Of a stretch of DNA of 64,000 nt, positions 32,428-43,738 are shown piece by piece. This DNA is from Gnetum montanum (Eukaryota; Streptophyta; Gnetopsida; Gnetales; Gnetaceae): positions 522,222 through 586,221 of the forward strand of contig MNCI01013830.1 of the NCBI GenBank assembly GCA_015680685.1, in the 5' to 3' direction. Position 1 is the stretch's first letter. Each line of letters begins with the position of its first letter. Both the position numbers and the translations under genes were made by a program. Below the pieces are notes generated by a model, which made no database searches, was not told the DNA's origin, and was given only the letters and a program-made list of their open reading frames with translations.

Positions 32428-35400
32428 GTCATGCTAAAGCTAGTCCTCATTGTAGTTGAGCTTGTAGGGGTCTTATGTTGTATAAGCACCCTTGTGCCTA
32501 ATGTCCCCACACCTCATGGATGAGTAGCAAACTAGGTAGTCTAGTTCTGGGAGGGTGCATAGAAGTTCTTGGAATTCATACTTCACCACTTTAGCATTAT
32601 GATGTGATCACATTTGTCTACTAAAGTAGCAGGTGTATTAGTTGAGAACTTGCTACCTAGGGCAAACTGAGGCATTTTGAAATTCATGACAGATGGATTT
32701 GCTAAGGGCGAAAGGGTAGGGAGCTCAAGTTAGCACCTGAAAGGCCTAAGACCCTTTTCTTGGATTTGGGAAATGCCTAAATTCAAATTCTATCATAAAT
32801 ATAATACCTTGTTCATTGCATGCCATATGGGTACATTTTTTCAAAACCCACCTGGAACTGTCTACTTTGTTGGAGGGTAAGCCTTATTGGGATGATGAAA
32901 ATTTCATTTTTTTGCCTTGTGTATGATTTGGAATGCTTACTGCTATTTTGTCCATTTCTAGATTTATGATTGATGATGATGGTCTCCATGATAGAGAGGG
33001 GGTGTTGGCCCTAGTTCAAATGACGTTACAAGAGTTCTCATTAGTTGAGAACATACGTGTTAGAGTCATAGAGCAACTTGGGGCAGACATGAAGGCTTAC
33101 CCATCAAAGTACTCTAAAGCCTTTGTAAAATTCCAAGATGTAGGATGGCTAGATGGTGAGTGGGCATCTGGCCAAATACCCATTGTAGAAGAAATGTCAA
33201 TTCAAGTACCATCATTCCCCACACCATTCGTGCCAGGAAAGTTATGTTATGTGTCTATTTTCATGTATTTTTGATTTTTCTTTTACCCTTCCACTACATG
33301 GCTAATTTTGGTTTTGTTTACTACAATAGTAGCCAAATCCTAGGAGGTCACAATGATAGCCTTAGGGCATACTGAGGTGAATCTTCTCTTTAAATATGGC
33401 AAGGTAGATGAGTGACAATGATGGTTATGCAATGAGGCCCTAGAAAAAATTTTCCAAAATGTTCAAGAGGTTGGGCTTACAGACCTCTTCTTGGCTATGA
33501 ACCCAAGCATCCTAACAGTGGAAATAATTTCCCTCATTGATTCCTTTACAGAATGTGTTGACCATTTTTGCATGCACATTCACAATGTGCGAGTGGTCTT
33601 TGAGATCATTGATGATCTCTTTTCCAATCTCTTTCGTGTTCCCTCTAATGGTTTACCCATGGGTGAAAAGAGTAGTAAGGATCTGAACCACCAAGGGGAG
33701 ATTGAAGAGTGGGTAGGCATAGATAAGGATCATAAAGGCATTTACATAAAAAAAAGTTAAATTATTGGTAGCCCAACATATTTACCCCATTTTCTGAGCT
33801 CGTGCTTTTTCCAAGCTACTTTCCCAAGGAAAAATTATTGGGGTGGAGCAAGCATGGATCATGAGGGTGGTAATGGAAGAGGGGACGTGATACAACTAGG
33901 CTAGATATCTCATGAAAGGCTTATGGGCTGGAATGATCAAGTTGTCCAACAAACTTGAAGCATGATTTCATGTGCATTTTGCATTTTTTATAGCATGTTT
34001 ATGTAGGTTTGTAGAATTTTTGGTGGTCTGGGAGAATGGTATATGGGTAGTATAGGAGTATACCTAAATATCTAAATCATGGATCCACCACATATTCTAT
34101 GCCACTTAGTCTCAAGATCCTTCGGAAGCTATTAGGGAGTATTTTTCCATGACCACCAAGGACCAAGCAGGACTTTTCTTCCATGTGCATGATAGCCTTG
34201 GAGAGGCTACACCCCCCAACATAGGCAACGCAATGAAGGGGGCACGTCTCAGTGTGGAGACAATAAAATCCAAGTTGCAAATTAAAAAGCCTTTTCCTGT
34301 GAAGGAACCCTCTCATGTGATCGAAACAAGGGGAAAAAGGCTACACATTAGAGTCCACAATGTGTGGTCTGAGTTCATTGGTATGTATGCTTCATCTAGC
34401 CTATTTCTTACTCTCTTTTTATATGTATATATATGTGTGTTGGACCGACACTCTAACTTTGGCTTACGAATGATAGATGAGGAAGAGGTCTTTGCTACAG
34501 AAGAGGAGGCCCCTACTGTAGAAGAGGAAACTTTAGTAGAAAAGGAGACTTCTACAAAATTTGTTTCATAGCCTGAGGGGCACATGATAGCCAAGGAAGT
34601 TATCATGATTTTAAGGTAGCTTGAATACAAGGGCTTGTATTTTGAGGATGGTGAGTTTGCTGGTTTTTTTGATAGTGTGCAGATGGGTGATCCCCCTAGT
34701 CTCACCCTTGAGGGTTTGCTGGGTATGAGCTTTGCACTGCCATTTATGTTAAGCTCTTGTTTTACCTCCTTCTTCTCATCCTCTTCTATTTTCTTGTTTT
34801 CTTGTTGTTTTTCCCTTCTCCTTCTTTTCTTCATAATGCTCACATGCTTTATTGTGTAGTGGGTTCTACTTTTGCTAGGGGCCTGAGTCTTCATCCACTT
34901 TCCACCTACAACCATGGGCAAAAACTCTATATAAGTTTGCTTTTATGCAAGGTGTAGTGGATGACATGATTGATTGGTTAAAGAAAATTGATCTTGAGAT
35001 AGGTGCATTTTGGCTATTGCATTTTCTTTTTATGTTGTTTCATTTTTTATCTCTTACAACCTTATGACTAATGTCTTCTTGTTTTTGGTATAATAGCTTC
35101 ATGACTTAAATGGGATCCCAAAAGGGTAGTTGAAGTTGAAGTTGTACCTGAACTCCCATCAGAGATAATAGAGGTGCCTCATCAGGTATATGATGAGGCT
35201 AGCAAATGCATGTTACACTTGGCATGATCACTGTGGGAGTGCAAGTGCATCAATGAAGACCTCTAGAAATGAGTCTAGAAACTTGAGAAAGAGAAGGTGA
35301 GTCAAGCCACTGAGCTGGAAGACCTACGGTGACAAAACAAATTCTTAATGGCCCATGATAACTTAGATGGTAGCTGGCGTATGACCATCATTGTTTATGC

Positions 35401-35935
35401 TATATATTGGTTGGTCATAAGGAGTAAAAATGAAGCCACACATGAAGTGATTGTACAACACTTGCAAATGGATCTCTTGGCTCAAAAGAACCAAGAGTGG
35501 AAAGATTATAGCACCAAGGTATATGAATGGAGGTAAGCACAAAAGAATCATAAGAATATGTACAAAATGGAATGTTTTTCTTACTACCAAAAATACAGAG
35601 ATGCTACTCTAGAATGGCGAGGTCATGAACTATTTCTTGATGCAATTGGCTCTACATTTGTGAAAAAATTAGTGGTTATTGAATCTCCCAAAAGGTAAAT
35701 AATCATGCCTTCTAGAGAGGCCACATCTACTACATTTTCTCCAAGGACACCTGTGTGGAAATCCATGGAGAAAGGGAAGATCTTAGTAGGCATTGATTTG
35801 GGAATGGATGACTAGGAAAATTTGATTGAGGAAGAAATCCTTTGGAGGTTGGCATCTAGTCTTGATAGAATACCACCAAACATGGATGTAGGCCCATCTT
35901 AGGTTAACAATGTCTTAGATGTGTGATTTATTTTA
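32428..35935 (+). pseudogene. Antisense multi-exon accessory gene, copy 2 (inside E1)
   Basis: Gene on the strand opposite to E1 gag/pol, filling the gap between protease and RT. Exon 1 (to 32876) shows LIVVELVGVLC, KFLEFILHHFSIMM, LRPFSWIWEMPKF, YNTLF and FFQNPPGTVYF. That order resembles NLI-interacting-factor/FCP1-type HAD phosphatases, with the catalytic Asp pair lost. Introns: 32877-32961 (GTAAGC...TTTCTAG, phase 2), one ending at 33329, 34381-34476 (GTATGT...GATAG), 34723-34878, and 35003-35096, which joins two frames in phase. An acidic exon (DEEEVFATEEEAP) precedes a domain PESSSTFHLQPWAKTLYKF and a C-terminal coiled coil (INEDL---KLEKEKVSQATE). Scattered stops show decay. The function is unknown and the fold assignment tentative. 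Confidence 0.65.
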
Positions 35936-36179
35936 TGATAGCCTCATGCATTGCCTTGCTCACTCATTGGTTTATTATTTTTTCCTTGATTTATGTAGGA
36001 TCCAAATGAGGATGTAATCCCATTTTTAAAATTTTTGAAATGTAATCCCATTGTTGGGCAATGTTGCAACTTTGAATATGGACATTATTCTGGATAATGT
36101 GTTTCATTTATAATTGAATTTATAGTTTAATAAAAAGCATGATATTTTCTCTACATTTTTTTTGCTTGGCATTTCTGTT

Positions 36180-36345
36180 AATGTAGTTAGGCCTCTTGTG
36201 GGCCCCATGTTGTACTTTAAGGCCATTTTGTACCATATGATAATTAACTGTGCTGCTAGTTTTGGGCCTTGGTCGGCCATGTGATGGTTTAAGGCCATTC
36301 CAGGCCTTAGCAAGTTTAAGGCCATTTTGGGCCAAGCCCTATAAT
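36180..36345. repeat. Module-border tandem repeat, E1, after protease
   Basis: Four to five variants of TAGTTTTGGGCCTTGGTCGGCCATG / GTTTAAGGCCATT between the antisense gene and the protease end. This is the same family as at 26.8 and 30.7 kb. The minus frames at 36104-36364 are products of the array. Confidence 0.8.
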
Positions 36346-36459
36346 TGATGCAAAAGGTAAGCACAACATGAAATTAAAACTATACAAAAAAATGTGTTAA
36401 AGACAACAAAAGTAGAGAAGTAAGCTAGGGACATGTCCTAATAGTGTAAATATTTCCTA

Positions 36460-38397
36460 ACTCAATGTGGGTTAGGGAAGGCATGGGGCTTGGAAGAATT
36501 TAGGTGATATTCTTCTAGGTTATCATCTATTGTTGAAAAAGGCAACTTTGCCCATGTAGTTTCCTTGCACAAATCATTAGTTTTACTTGGCTTGCTTGCT
36601 AAGTGATGTTGGGTTATATTGCAAATAGGTGATGCATCTTTAGAGACCTCTATCTCTGACCCTTGCTCTGTATCTATATTGTTGATGGCTTGAGGGGTTA
36701 CATTATCACCAAAGATCATCACCTCTCCACCTACATAGGGTAGGTGGATCTCTTAGTGTATCGGTGAAGAGACAGTCCTTAATTGGGCTAACCAAGATCA
36801 TCCTAAAATTAAATTGAACCCAGGAATCTCCTCTCCCACAATGAATTTTGCATTAGTGGGAAATTGATCCCCTGCCACGAAATTGATAGTGACGATTCCT
36901 TAGACCATGATGCGTGCCCCATTGAATGACTTTAAGCAACAATTTTTTATGGGCCTAATTTGATCCACTAGACCTAGTTTGTCAACAATAGGGAATGGAA
37001 TTACGTTGGTTGCTGCCTCATCATCAACACACATCCTACGAATCTTGTATTGACTTACCTGAATTGGTATAAACATAGGGGCGATGGTTACTTGACCCCT
37101 CTCAGGATTAGCTTTAATGGTTTTCTCTTTAAGTTAAAGGGGTTGATCATGGCTCTTTAGCCATAGGTGATAGCATGATAGCATGGATGGCTCTTTCCTC
37201 TATTAGCATATCTTCCTTAATAGGAATAGATGCCAACATGTAGATTAAAGCCTCACGATGCAATGCCAATGTCATTATTAAATCATACAAGCTTAAAGTT
37301 GTATTTTTCTATTTTAGGACCTATCTAACTTGTGTGAGTGTGTCTAAGAAATCTTGTTCAATGTCCAGGTTTTTGGTGATTTTTTTTCCTCCATATTTCC
37401 TAAAAGATGAATTTCCCGAGGAGGAGGAGGTCAGGCTTTTGGCTAAACTATGGGATTTTGGGCCTCAGGGGTTGGTTGTTGCAATCGTGTGTGTATGCAG
37501 GTGGCTTTTGGTGATAAGGCCATAAGAATTGCTGACAAAGGGGTAGGCTTAGGGGGACCTAGTGTAGTATGTTCCCTAGTCATCTTATCTACTAGAAGTT
37601 CATCATGCCTCCTTAGGTGAGAAGGTTGTGATGCAGTTCCCACCACTAGACTTTGGATAGAGGGGGAATCTATATGTTTTGGCATCCTTATAACAAAGGG
37701 TGCTTGAGTTGTTGCAGCAGCATGTTGGGGAGCCCTAACTATAAATGGTGTGATGGGCCTCTATGGGGATACCCTAATGAAAAAAGGGGCCTGTGTCCTA
37801 GGTGAGATTGAAGCTTCAATACCTCGAGAAGGTACACAAATCACAAACAGTTCATGTGTCGACTCTATGTTGTCATCAATGCTAATAATGTTAATTGTGT
37901 ATCCTATATTACTAGCATTCAGTGGGTCCTTATAGATGTTCATATATGTTCGAGGACCAACTTACCTTGATTAATCATATGTTGAATGTCATCTTTTAAT
38001 GCTAAGAAAAAATCCATGTCGTGGCCACACAATTGGTGATAATTGTAGAAGTGATCTAGCCTAAAATTTCTAGGCACAAGAGGCTTTTTAGGCATAGCTA
38101 TAGAGGGGTCCTGAAGGATCTTGAAATACCTCTTGTGTCATTTGTGGGCCTCCTCAAACATTTTTTTATGTTGAACATGCCTAGCACTTGACAATTGGTC
38201 TAGAAGCTCTGATGACTTGATTGGTAGTGGGGTGTATTTCAAGTGATCCTTACGATCAAAATTTGGCCATAGTGGTTGTAGTGGCCTTCTCCTTTTCTTT
38301 ATCTTTATTTGCATGTGTGTTCTTGTAAGTTATGTAAGTAGGGTCTCTGCTAGCCTTAGCCACATCTTGTATGCTTCTGGTCTAGGCAAAAGCTTGG
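36460..38397 (-). pseudogene. E1 gag (3' part) and protease
   Basis: In the minus sense, GSLSQAFA is the first gag block after the deletion junction. It is followed by SRDPTYITYKNTHANKDKEK, then FRLDHFYNYHQLCGHDMDFF--LKDDIQ (about 38050-37980), matching E0 and E2. The protease is near 37080-36790: KIRRMCVDDEAATNVIPFPI and GLVDQI, then FNLILG-stop-SWLAQL, where E0 has an Arg codon for the stop. VDDEAA corresponds to the active-site D-x-G-A motif with Gly changed to Glu. The open tail 36722-36462 follows. The first ~1.3 kb of gag, the leader and the primer site are missing. Confidence 0.8.
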
Positions 38398-39753
38398 CTT
38401 AGGGAGCCACATGTCTTGGGTCCCACATAGTATGGATGTGAATGCATCACGTTGACTTGCTATGCTCAGAGTGTCAAGCTCAATAGTGCTACGCTCAATA
38501 GGACAAGGACACAGACTAAAAATTTGGCAAACTATGACCATATTGCACAAACTACATGTGCCAAATTTTGAAGAACTACCATGTACCTACAAGATGTCCA
38601 AAACAAATGCAACTTGGAGCTTATGCTCTAGGACTACGTCTTCCCCCCTCTTTCAAGTAGGATTAAGCATAGATACAATCTTGGGAATTAATGGGGGGTG
38701 CAAAATCAAAGAAAACTACTGATCTTGGCTGCCTAAGTGATGATAGAGCTGATATGAAGGTTGATGCTAAGTTTAGGAAGATTTTGGAGGCATTTGGAGG
38801 CATTTTCCAAGTGTTAAACTATCTACACTACCTAGTGTGATGAAGCGTAGCATGAACACTTAGAAAACCTTTGCAGTTCTAGTGTGCTACATTGTTTATG
38901 CTGCAAAACATAGCAGGGTGTAGCACCTATTTTCCAATGAACCTTATCAAAATTCAAAATGCCACTCTGGGATGTGGGAAGATAGGCAACTCCAGCAACC
39001 AGAAAGTGCATCTTCCATGTTAAGATGCCTTGATACTTTCTCATTATGTACATAGAAAATATTTGATTCTAAAATCTCTACCATGTTGTCTATGCTATGT
39101 AGCATAGTAGAGTGTAGCACCAATTTTGGATGAATTTTGACAAAACTTGCAATGGTTTCTCATGGGATGTTGATCACACTCCGAGGATGAAGCAGGATAG
39201 GCAGCCTCGGAAGTTGAAAAATTACCAAATGCACCCTCTGTGTCTAGTCCAACACTTAGGAAAATTTGAGTCCCAATAAGCCTGCTACATTGTTTATGCT
39301 GTAAAGCATAGTAGAGCATAATAGGTCCAAAGATAGAAAATTTTCCAAACTATTTTTGCCATCCTAAGCATTTTTGACAACTCCTAGCTTGGCACCTAGG
39401 TGGATTGGCAATCAGGGCATGTGTTAAGTTGGGCAAGCTAGAGAGCGTAGCAAGCTTGATAGCCCAGAAGATAGAAAATTTTCCAAACTATTGAGACCAT
39501 CCTCAGTGCCCTTTGGATTTCTTTTGGCTTGAGATTTGTGCAAAATGGCCTTGAGAATGGGTGCTACAATGACTATGCTAGGGAGTGTAGTAGGTAGACT
39601 TAGAAATAATTTTCCAAATGTTAGGACTTCCAGGGTGCCACGCTATCTACATTACACAGCATAGCATCAAACTTAGAAAAAATTATATCTAAGTTTTGAC
39701 ACTTAGAAAAATTTGATGTTAAGTCATAGGAGCCCAAAGTTAGTGGTGTTTCA
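38398..39753 (-). repeat. 5' LTR of E1, truncated
   Basis: It matches 23905-25252 throughout (starts TGAAACACCACTAACTTTGGG at 39753 in element sense) but stops near 38398, joined directly to mid-gag. About 730 bp of LTR (TATA box, R, U5), the primer site and early gag are lost by an internal deletion. Confidence 0.85.
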
Positions 39754-39758
39754 TACCC
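39754..39758. repeat. Target-site duplication of E1, right
   Basis: TACCC, identical to 23167-23171. The E0 LTR sequence resumes immediately after it. Confidence 0.85.
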
Positions 39759-39953
39759 CATTTGACAACAGCCTTACTATTGATAGTAAATGACCTATTT
39801 TCAGCCATTTCTTACTTTTGTTAGCATTGTGTAAGTTCCACTTGCTAGAATTTCCATTTTTAACCATCAACTTAACATTTCATGGAGAAATCTTTGATAT
39901 TTTCATAATGTGTTTCAACCAATCAACAGTATTGCCTATTAACCTCACAAACA
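39759..39953 (+). repeat. 5' LTR of E0, end part
   Basis: Continuation of the LTR broken at 23171. The first bases (CATTTGACAACAGCC...ATAGTAAATGAC) align with the tandem unit at 23040-23075. It ends CCTCACAAACA before a primer-like site. Confidence 0.7.
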
Positions 39954-39968
39954 TGGTATCTAGCCAAG
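39954..39968 (+). other. Primer-binding site of E0
   Basis: TGGTATCTAGCCAAG directly follows the LTR end ACA and is close to the initiator-Met site TGGTATCAGAGCCAGG with a small deletion. Confidence 0.5.
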
Positions 39969-40029
39969 ATGCAGTTTGTGTTTATGACCTAAAAGACCCT
40001 ATAGTCATTGAATGAAGTTAATCACTTAG

Positions 40030-42060
40030 GTAAAGGGGAAAGAATCCAAATTTTTTATTTATAAACAAGGAGGTCTATAACTTCCTCTATGCTAATATGC
40101 AAGTCAGTCTATTGATGCCACCCTCTAAATCTGACGCTAAGTGTCAATTCAAAATTATATGCTAGGATGGGAAAGAATACATTCCATCCCCCTATGAACA
40201 AATCCCCCTCATCAACTTGTATGCATAAAAGCTCATACAACTCATATAGATTGATGAGTTTAGTGAGGGAATTAGTTTAGAGGATTATCAAGAAAAGAAA
40301 TATGATTTTGAGGATAAATAAGAGATAGACACCTTCATTGGAAGTCTTTTCCAAACTCTAGCTCCCCAAACAACCACATCCAACTCCATATTTCTTACCT
40401 CATCAATGGGACAAGTTCCTTGGTACAACTCTCCTCCTATTCATTTTACCATGTTTGGGTTCCCACCCATCATCACCACACACTAGACACTAACTATGTC
40501 CCAATCCACCTCTTTATTCTTATTGATTCCATTTCCCACATAGCCTAAATTCATTCACTCAACCATGATGATGTCTAGCTAACCATCTCCCTTTGACATA
40601 CTAGTGGGACCTTCATTGGGACCCCAGGCAAACAAGCATCTTAGACCTCATTTATCCCCTTTGTAGCTTAGGTTCTAGCACAAACATCTTTCTCCTTGTT
40701 TATCCCACCTATGACCACCATAACCTAGCCTCTCCCTTCAATACCACAATGTATTATAAGGCCAAAAGATTCTAAGCTCCCTCCACAACCATCAATACAA
40801 CCATCACAACCTATAGGGATGCTCCAAGGTTTAGATTAAGCCTTCCAAATGATCCAAGAACTTAACAAAGAGCTATGAAAACTCAAATGGTCAAGATTTT
40901 AGATTTCTACCAAGATTATCTTATAAGCCCTATAGTGCCTCAAATGACCTTACCTGTAGGCTTACCTATTCCAAACTTCACTAAATATAATGATGAGGTC
41001 TTACCTAGTCAAATAACCTTACTTGTAGGAGTGCAATGTACATCTAGTAGCCTCCTAGTCTATTTGCCTCTTCTTGCAACCTTGGCCTCATATGATTCTA
41101 AGTATTGTTTTCCTATCTCTTAAGGGAAAGGCTCTAGACTGGTATCAAACCTTACCCAAAGGTTTTAGCTCTTCCCTTGAGGACTTGATTAGCCAATTTG
41201 TTAACCGCTACAACCTGAAGTCAAATATCACATTGGATCAATTGATGAAGGTGAGGTATGGACCACTTGAACTAGTGAAAAGGTTCATTCAAATATGGAA
41301 CTAAACACTTAACAAGGTTCCAAAGCCTATTTCTAAAACTCACCTCTTGGGCATTTACAAGGAAGTTGTAAATGAATTTATTAAGCCAAAGTTGTACTAC
41401 CTAGATCCCCAATCACTAACCCAAGCCTTCTCACAAATCAAAAACATTAAGGAGACAATTGAACTAAGCAAACATTTGGCCTATGTGGCCTATAAAAACC
41501 AACATGAGAGGAGAGATAGGGATAGGACCAAGCAAGAACATACAACTATGGCCATAATAGCAAAAGAAACAAAACAAGGAAAGAGGAGGTAATCACCAAG
41601 ATGTAACATATTCCCTAAATCATTATAACCATCCACTTCCAACATGCCAAATCAACCAAGTCCAAACATTGGATGCAAGGATAGGTCTAAGTACACTAGG
41701 TTTTCCATGAAGGCCAGTGAGCTCTTAGAATAGTTTCTTAAAGATAACTTTATATAACATAAGAAACTATCTAAAATTCTTGTAAGAGGCATAATCATGT
41801 TTATAACATAGCTAGAGACTTGATGATAGCTACCATAGATAATCCTAAGCTACTAAAGTACTTCAAACTAGATAGGTATTGCCAGTATCATCAAATGGCT
41901 AGTCATAACAACGATTTTTTCCTAGCATTAAAGGATGATCTTCAAAAGATAAGTTACCATGGAAAGTTAGTGTTAGATGAGTCCAATCCTCCTAAGAAAT
42001 CATTTGTCATTAGAGTGTCATCATGATCCCCAAAAAAAAAGCCTAGAGAGTGATGAGTCA
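40030..42060 (+). pseudogene. E0 gag
   Basis: Gag of the plus-strand element. The N-terminal region (about 40070-40210) reads VYNFLYANMQVSLLMPPS, then GKEYIPSPYEQIPLI, matching E2 (MQVGMLIPQ, GKEYIPSSYEKIPLI). A long Pro/Ser/Thr-rich broken linker follows. The capsid-like Retrotrans_gag block (41074-41304) has LKGKALDWYQTLPKG, LISQFVNRYN, then GPLELVKRFIQIWN. Next come LTQAFSQIKNIKETIE and a basic stretch ERRDRDRTKQE. Last is KYFKLDRYCQYHQMASHNND with FF-ALKDDLQ (41850-41960), the place of the usual zinc knuckle. Stops and frame changes interrupt it. Confidence 0.8.
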
Positions 42061-42479
42061 AATAGGTACCACCTCCTATAGCCCTTAAGAAACCTTTCAT
42101 CATATGTGTCCCTCCATTAGTGGCTTCAACATCACAATGTAATCAATGAGTTGCTAATCCTTCAAAGCATAGTGAACCATTTGTTATCTAGGTTCCTTCA
42201 CCTTCAACAAGTAAGATCATAATGAATCATGATCAAAGTGCACCTATAGTGATCCACAACTTAGAAATGAGCAAGAAACAATTGTCACAATGCTGACAAG
42301 AACAACCTATTGCCAAACCAACAACTAACCCCACTGAATGTGGCCAATAATAAGAGGCATCAAAACCAACTACACCAAGATCAACTACACCCATTTACTA
42401 GAGGACCAAGATATGTAAATCAACCCAATTGACAAACTCAAGGGAGGATGAAGGAGGTTAAGACCACTAAGGCCAAAAC

Positions 42480-43200
42480 ATTATACGTTTAGGGAAAGAA
42501 ATTCCTTGTAATAATGGAGCAAGCCAAATAGTTCCTTATGCAAATGAACACATCAAAAAGTCTATAAAACCTAATCATGACCTTTCCTACACATAGGATA
42601 CTAGCTATAGTGTTAACCTCTATCCCTATGAGTAGAGACATGCTAGCCAACAAAGAGTCAATCCACACTATCATTGAGTAAGCTTCACTTAGGAAAAATA
42701 AGCATCAAACCATGATCAAATTTCATCATAGTGAAGTAAAAATTGACTCCCAAAATGGGAAAGTGGTATCTACTCCTCTTCTCATTACTATACGCATCTG
42801 TAGGTACAAGGTACACCATGTTCATGTAAATGATGAGGTGGCCATAAATGTAGTACCATATTTCATTGTTGAAAAACTAGGCCTAACTAAGAATATCCAT
42901 GAAACCACTACCTCAACACTCAATTTATTTTATGGATCATGAGCAATAGTATGAGGTTTCATTACTTTGGAGTTTGTGGCTAGTGAGCAATTTCCAACAT
43001 CTACTAACTTCCTAGTAGTTGAAGAGACACCCCCATTCAATTTGATCCTAGGAAGGTCATGGCTAGCAAAGCTTTGGGTATTTTGATCTCCCACACATCA
43101 GGAGACTCACTTGCCATATGAGGAAGGGGAAATTATGATCCATGGAAATAGTGTATGATTACGTTCAATTATGTTCACATTGACTAAGGTTTAGAGGTGG
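42480..43200 (+). pseudogene. E0 aspartic protease
   Basis: The retroviral-type protease that cleaves gag-pol. The frame 42712-42942 reads YKVHHVHVNDEVAINVVPYF and VEKLGLTKNI. NDEVAINV stands where D-x-G-A-x-N is expected, so the active-site Gly, and possibly the Asp, has changed. After a stop it continues FVASEQFPTSTNFLVVEE, then FNLILGRSWLAKL with an intact Arg, and ends near 43200. No RT follows. Border repeats come next, and then the LTR of E2. Confidence 0.75.
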
Positions 43201-43511
43201 AGTTCTAGGAGGAAACTTCCAACACTCAGATTGGAACCACCAATAATAGAGATGAGAACAATGCTACTAGCTTAAAATCTATGAAAATAAATGACCATCA
43301 AAAAATGCATGTTGGTGTTCATGCTAAATAAAAGAGATGGTTATCATAAGAGTATGTGAAAAATATTCATTGATCTATCAAAGATCAAGCAACAAGTTTC
43401 TAGTAAGCACCTTATCCTCTCTCTTTTTAAGGATAATTTGTTTACTCTCATGAAATTATATCATTTTTTACTATTGGTCTTATCCTTATATGCTCATGCT
43501 AGAGCATCCAA

Positions 43512-43620
43512 CAATTGCTAGACAATGTATGGCAATATGGCTAACTAAGGCCTAAAACTAGCAATATGGCCTACCAAGGCCTAAACCTTTTAAAGCCATG
43601 GACTTATAGGGCCTAATCCT
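43512..43620. repeat. Module-border tandem repeat, E0, after protease
   Basis: Three units of GGCCTAAAACTAGCAATATGGCCTACCAA. This is the reverse complement of the plus-strand form seen in E1 and E2, as expected for an element on the plus strand. Confidence 0.8.
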
Positions 43621-43738
43621 AGCATCAAAAAAATCCTTGGAATGGGTTCTAAGTATAAACAATTACCATAGAACTTTACCCTTCATGCCAATTTTGATAG
43701 TTGCAATCAACGTACATGAACCCTAGACCTCAATAGAG

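Noticed and set aside
34313-34921. 202-codon minus-strand frame, the longest in the window, Ser/Lys rich
   Set aside because: It lies exactly opposite the acidic exon and pyrimidine-rich intron of antisense gene copy 2. Its Ser/Arg/Lys composition is the complement of those, and it matches nothing in gag or pol.
36104-36364. Two overlapping minus-strand frames with NGLK repeats
   Set aside because: They read through the module-border repeat in two frames and have no independent support.
23172-39753. Reading the antisense gene as a viral envelope-like ORF
   Set aside because: No signal peptide, no transmembrane anchor and no fusion-like segment. It is also on the opposite strand and has spliced exons with a phosphatase-like pattern.
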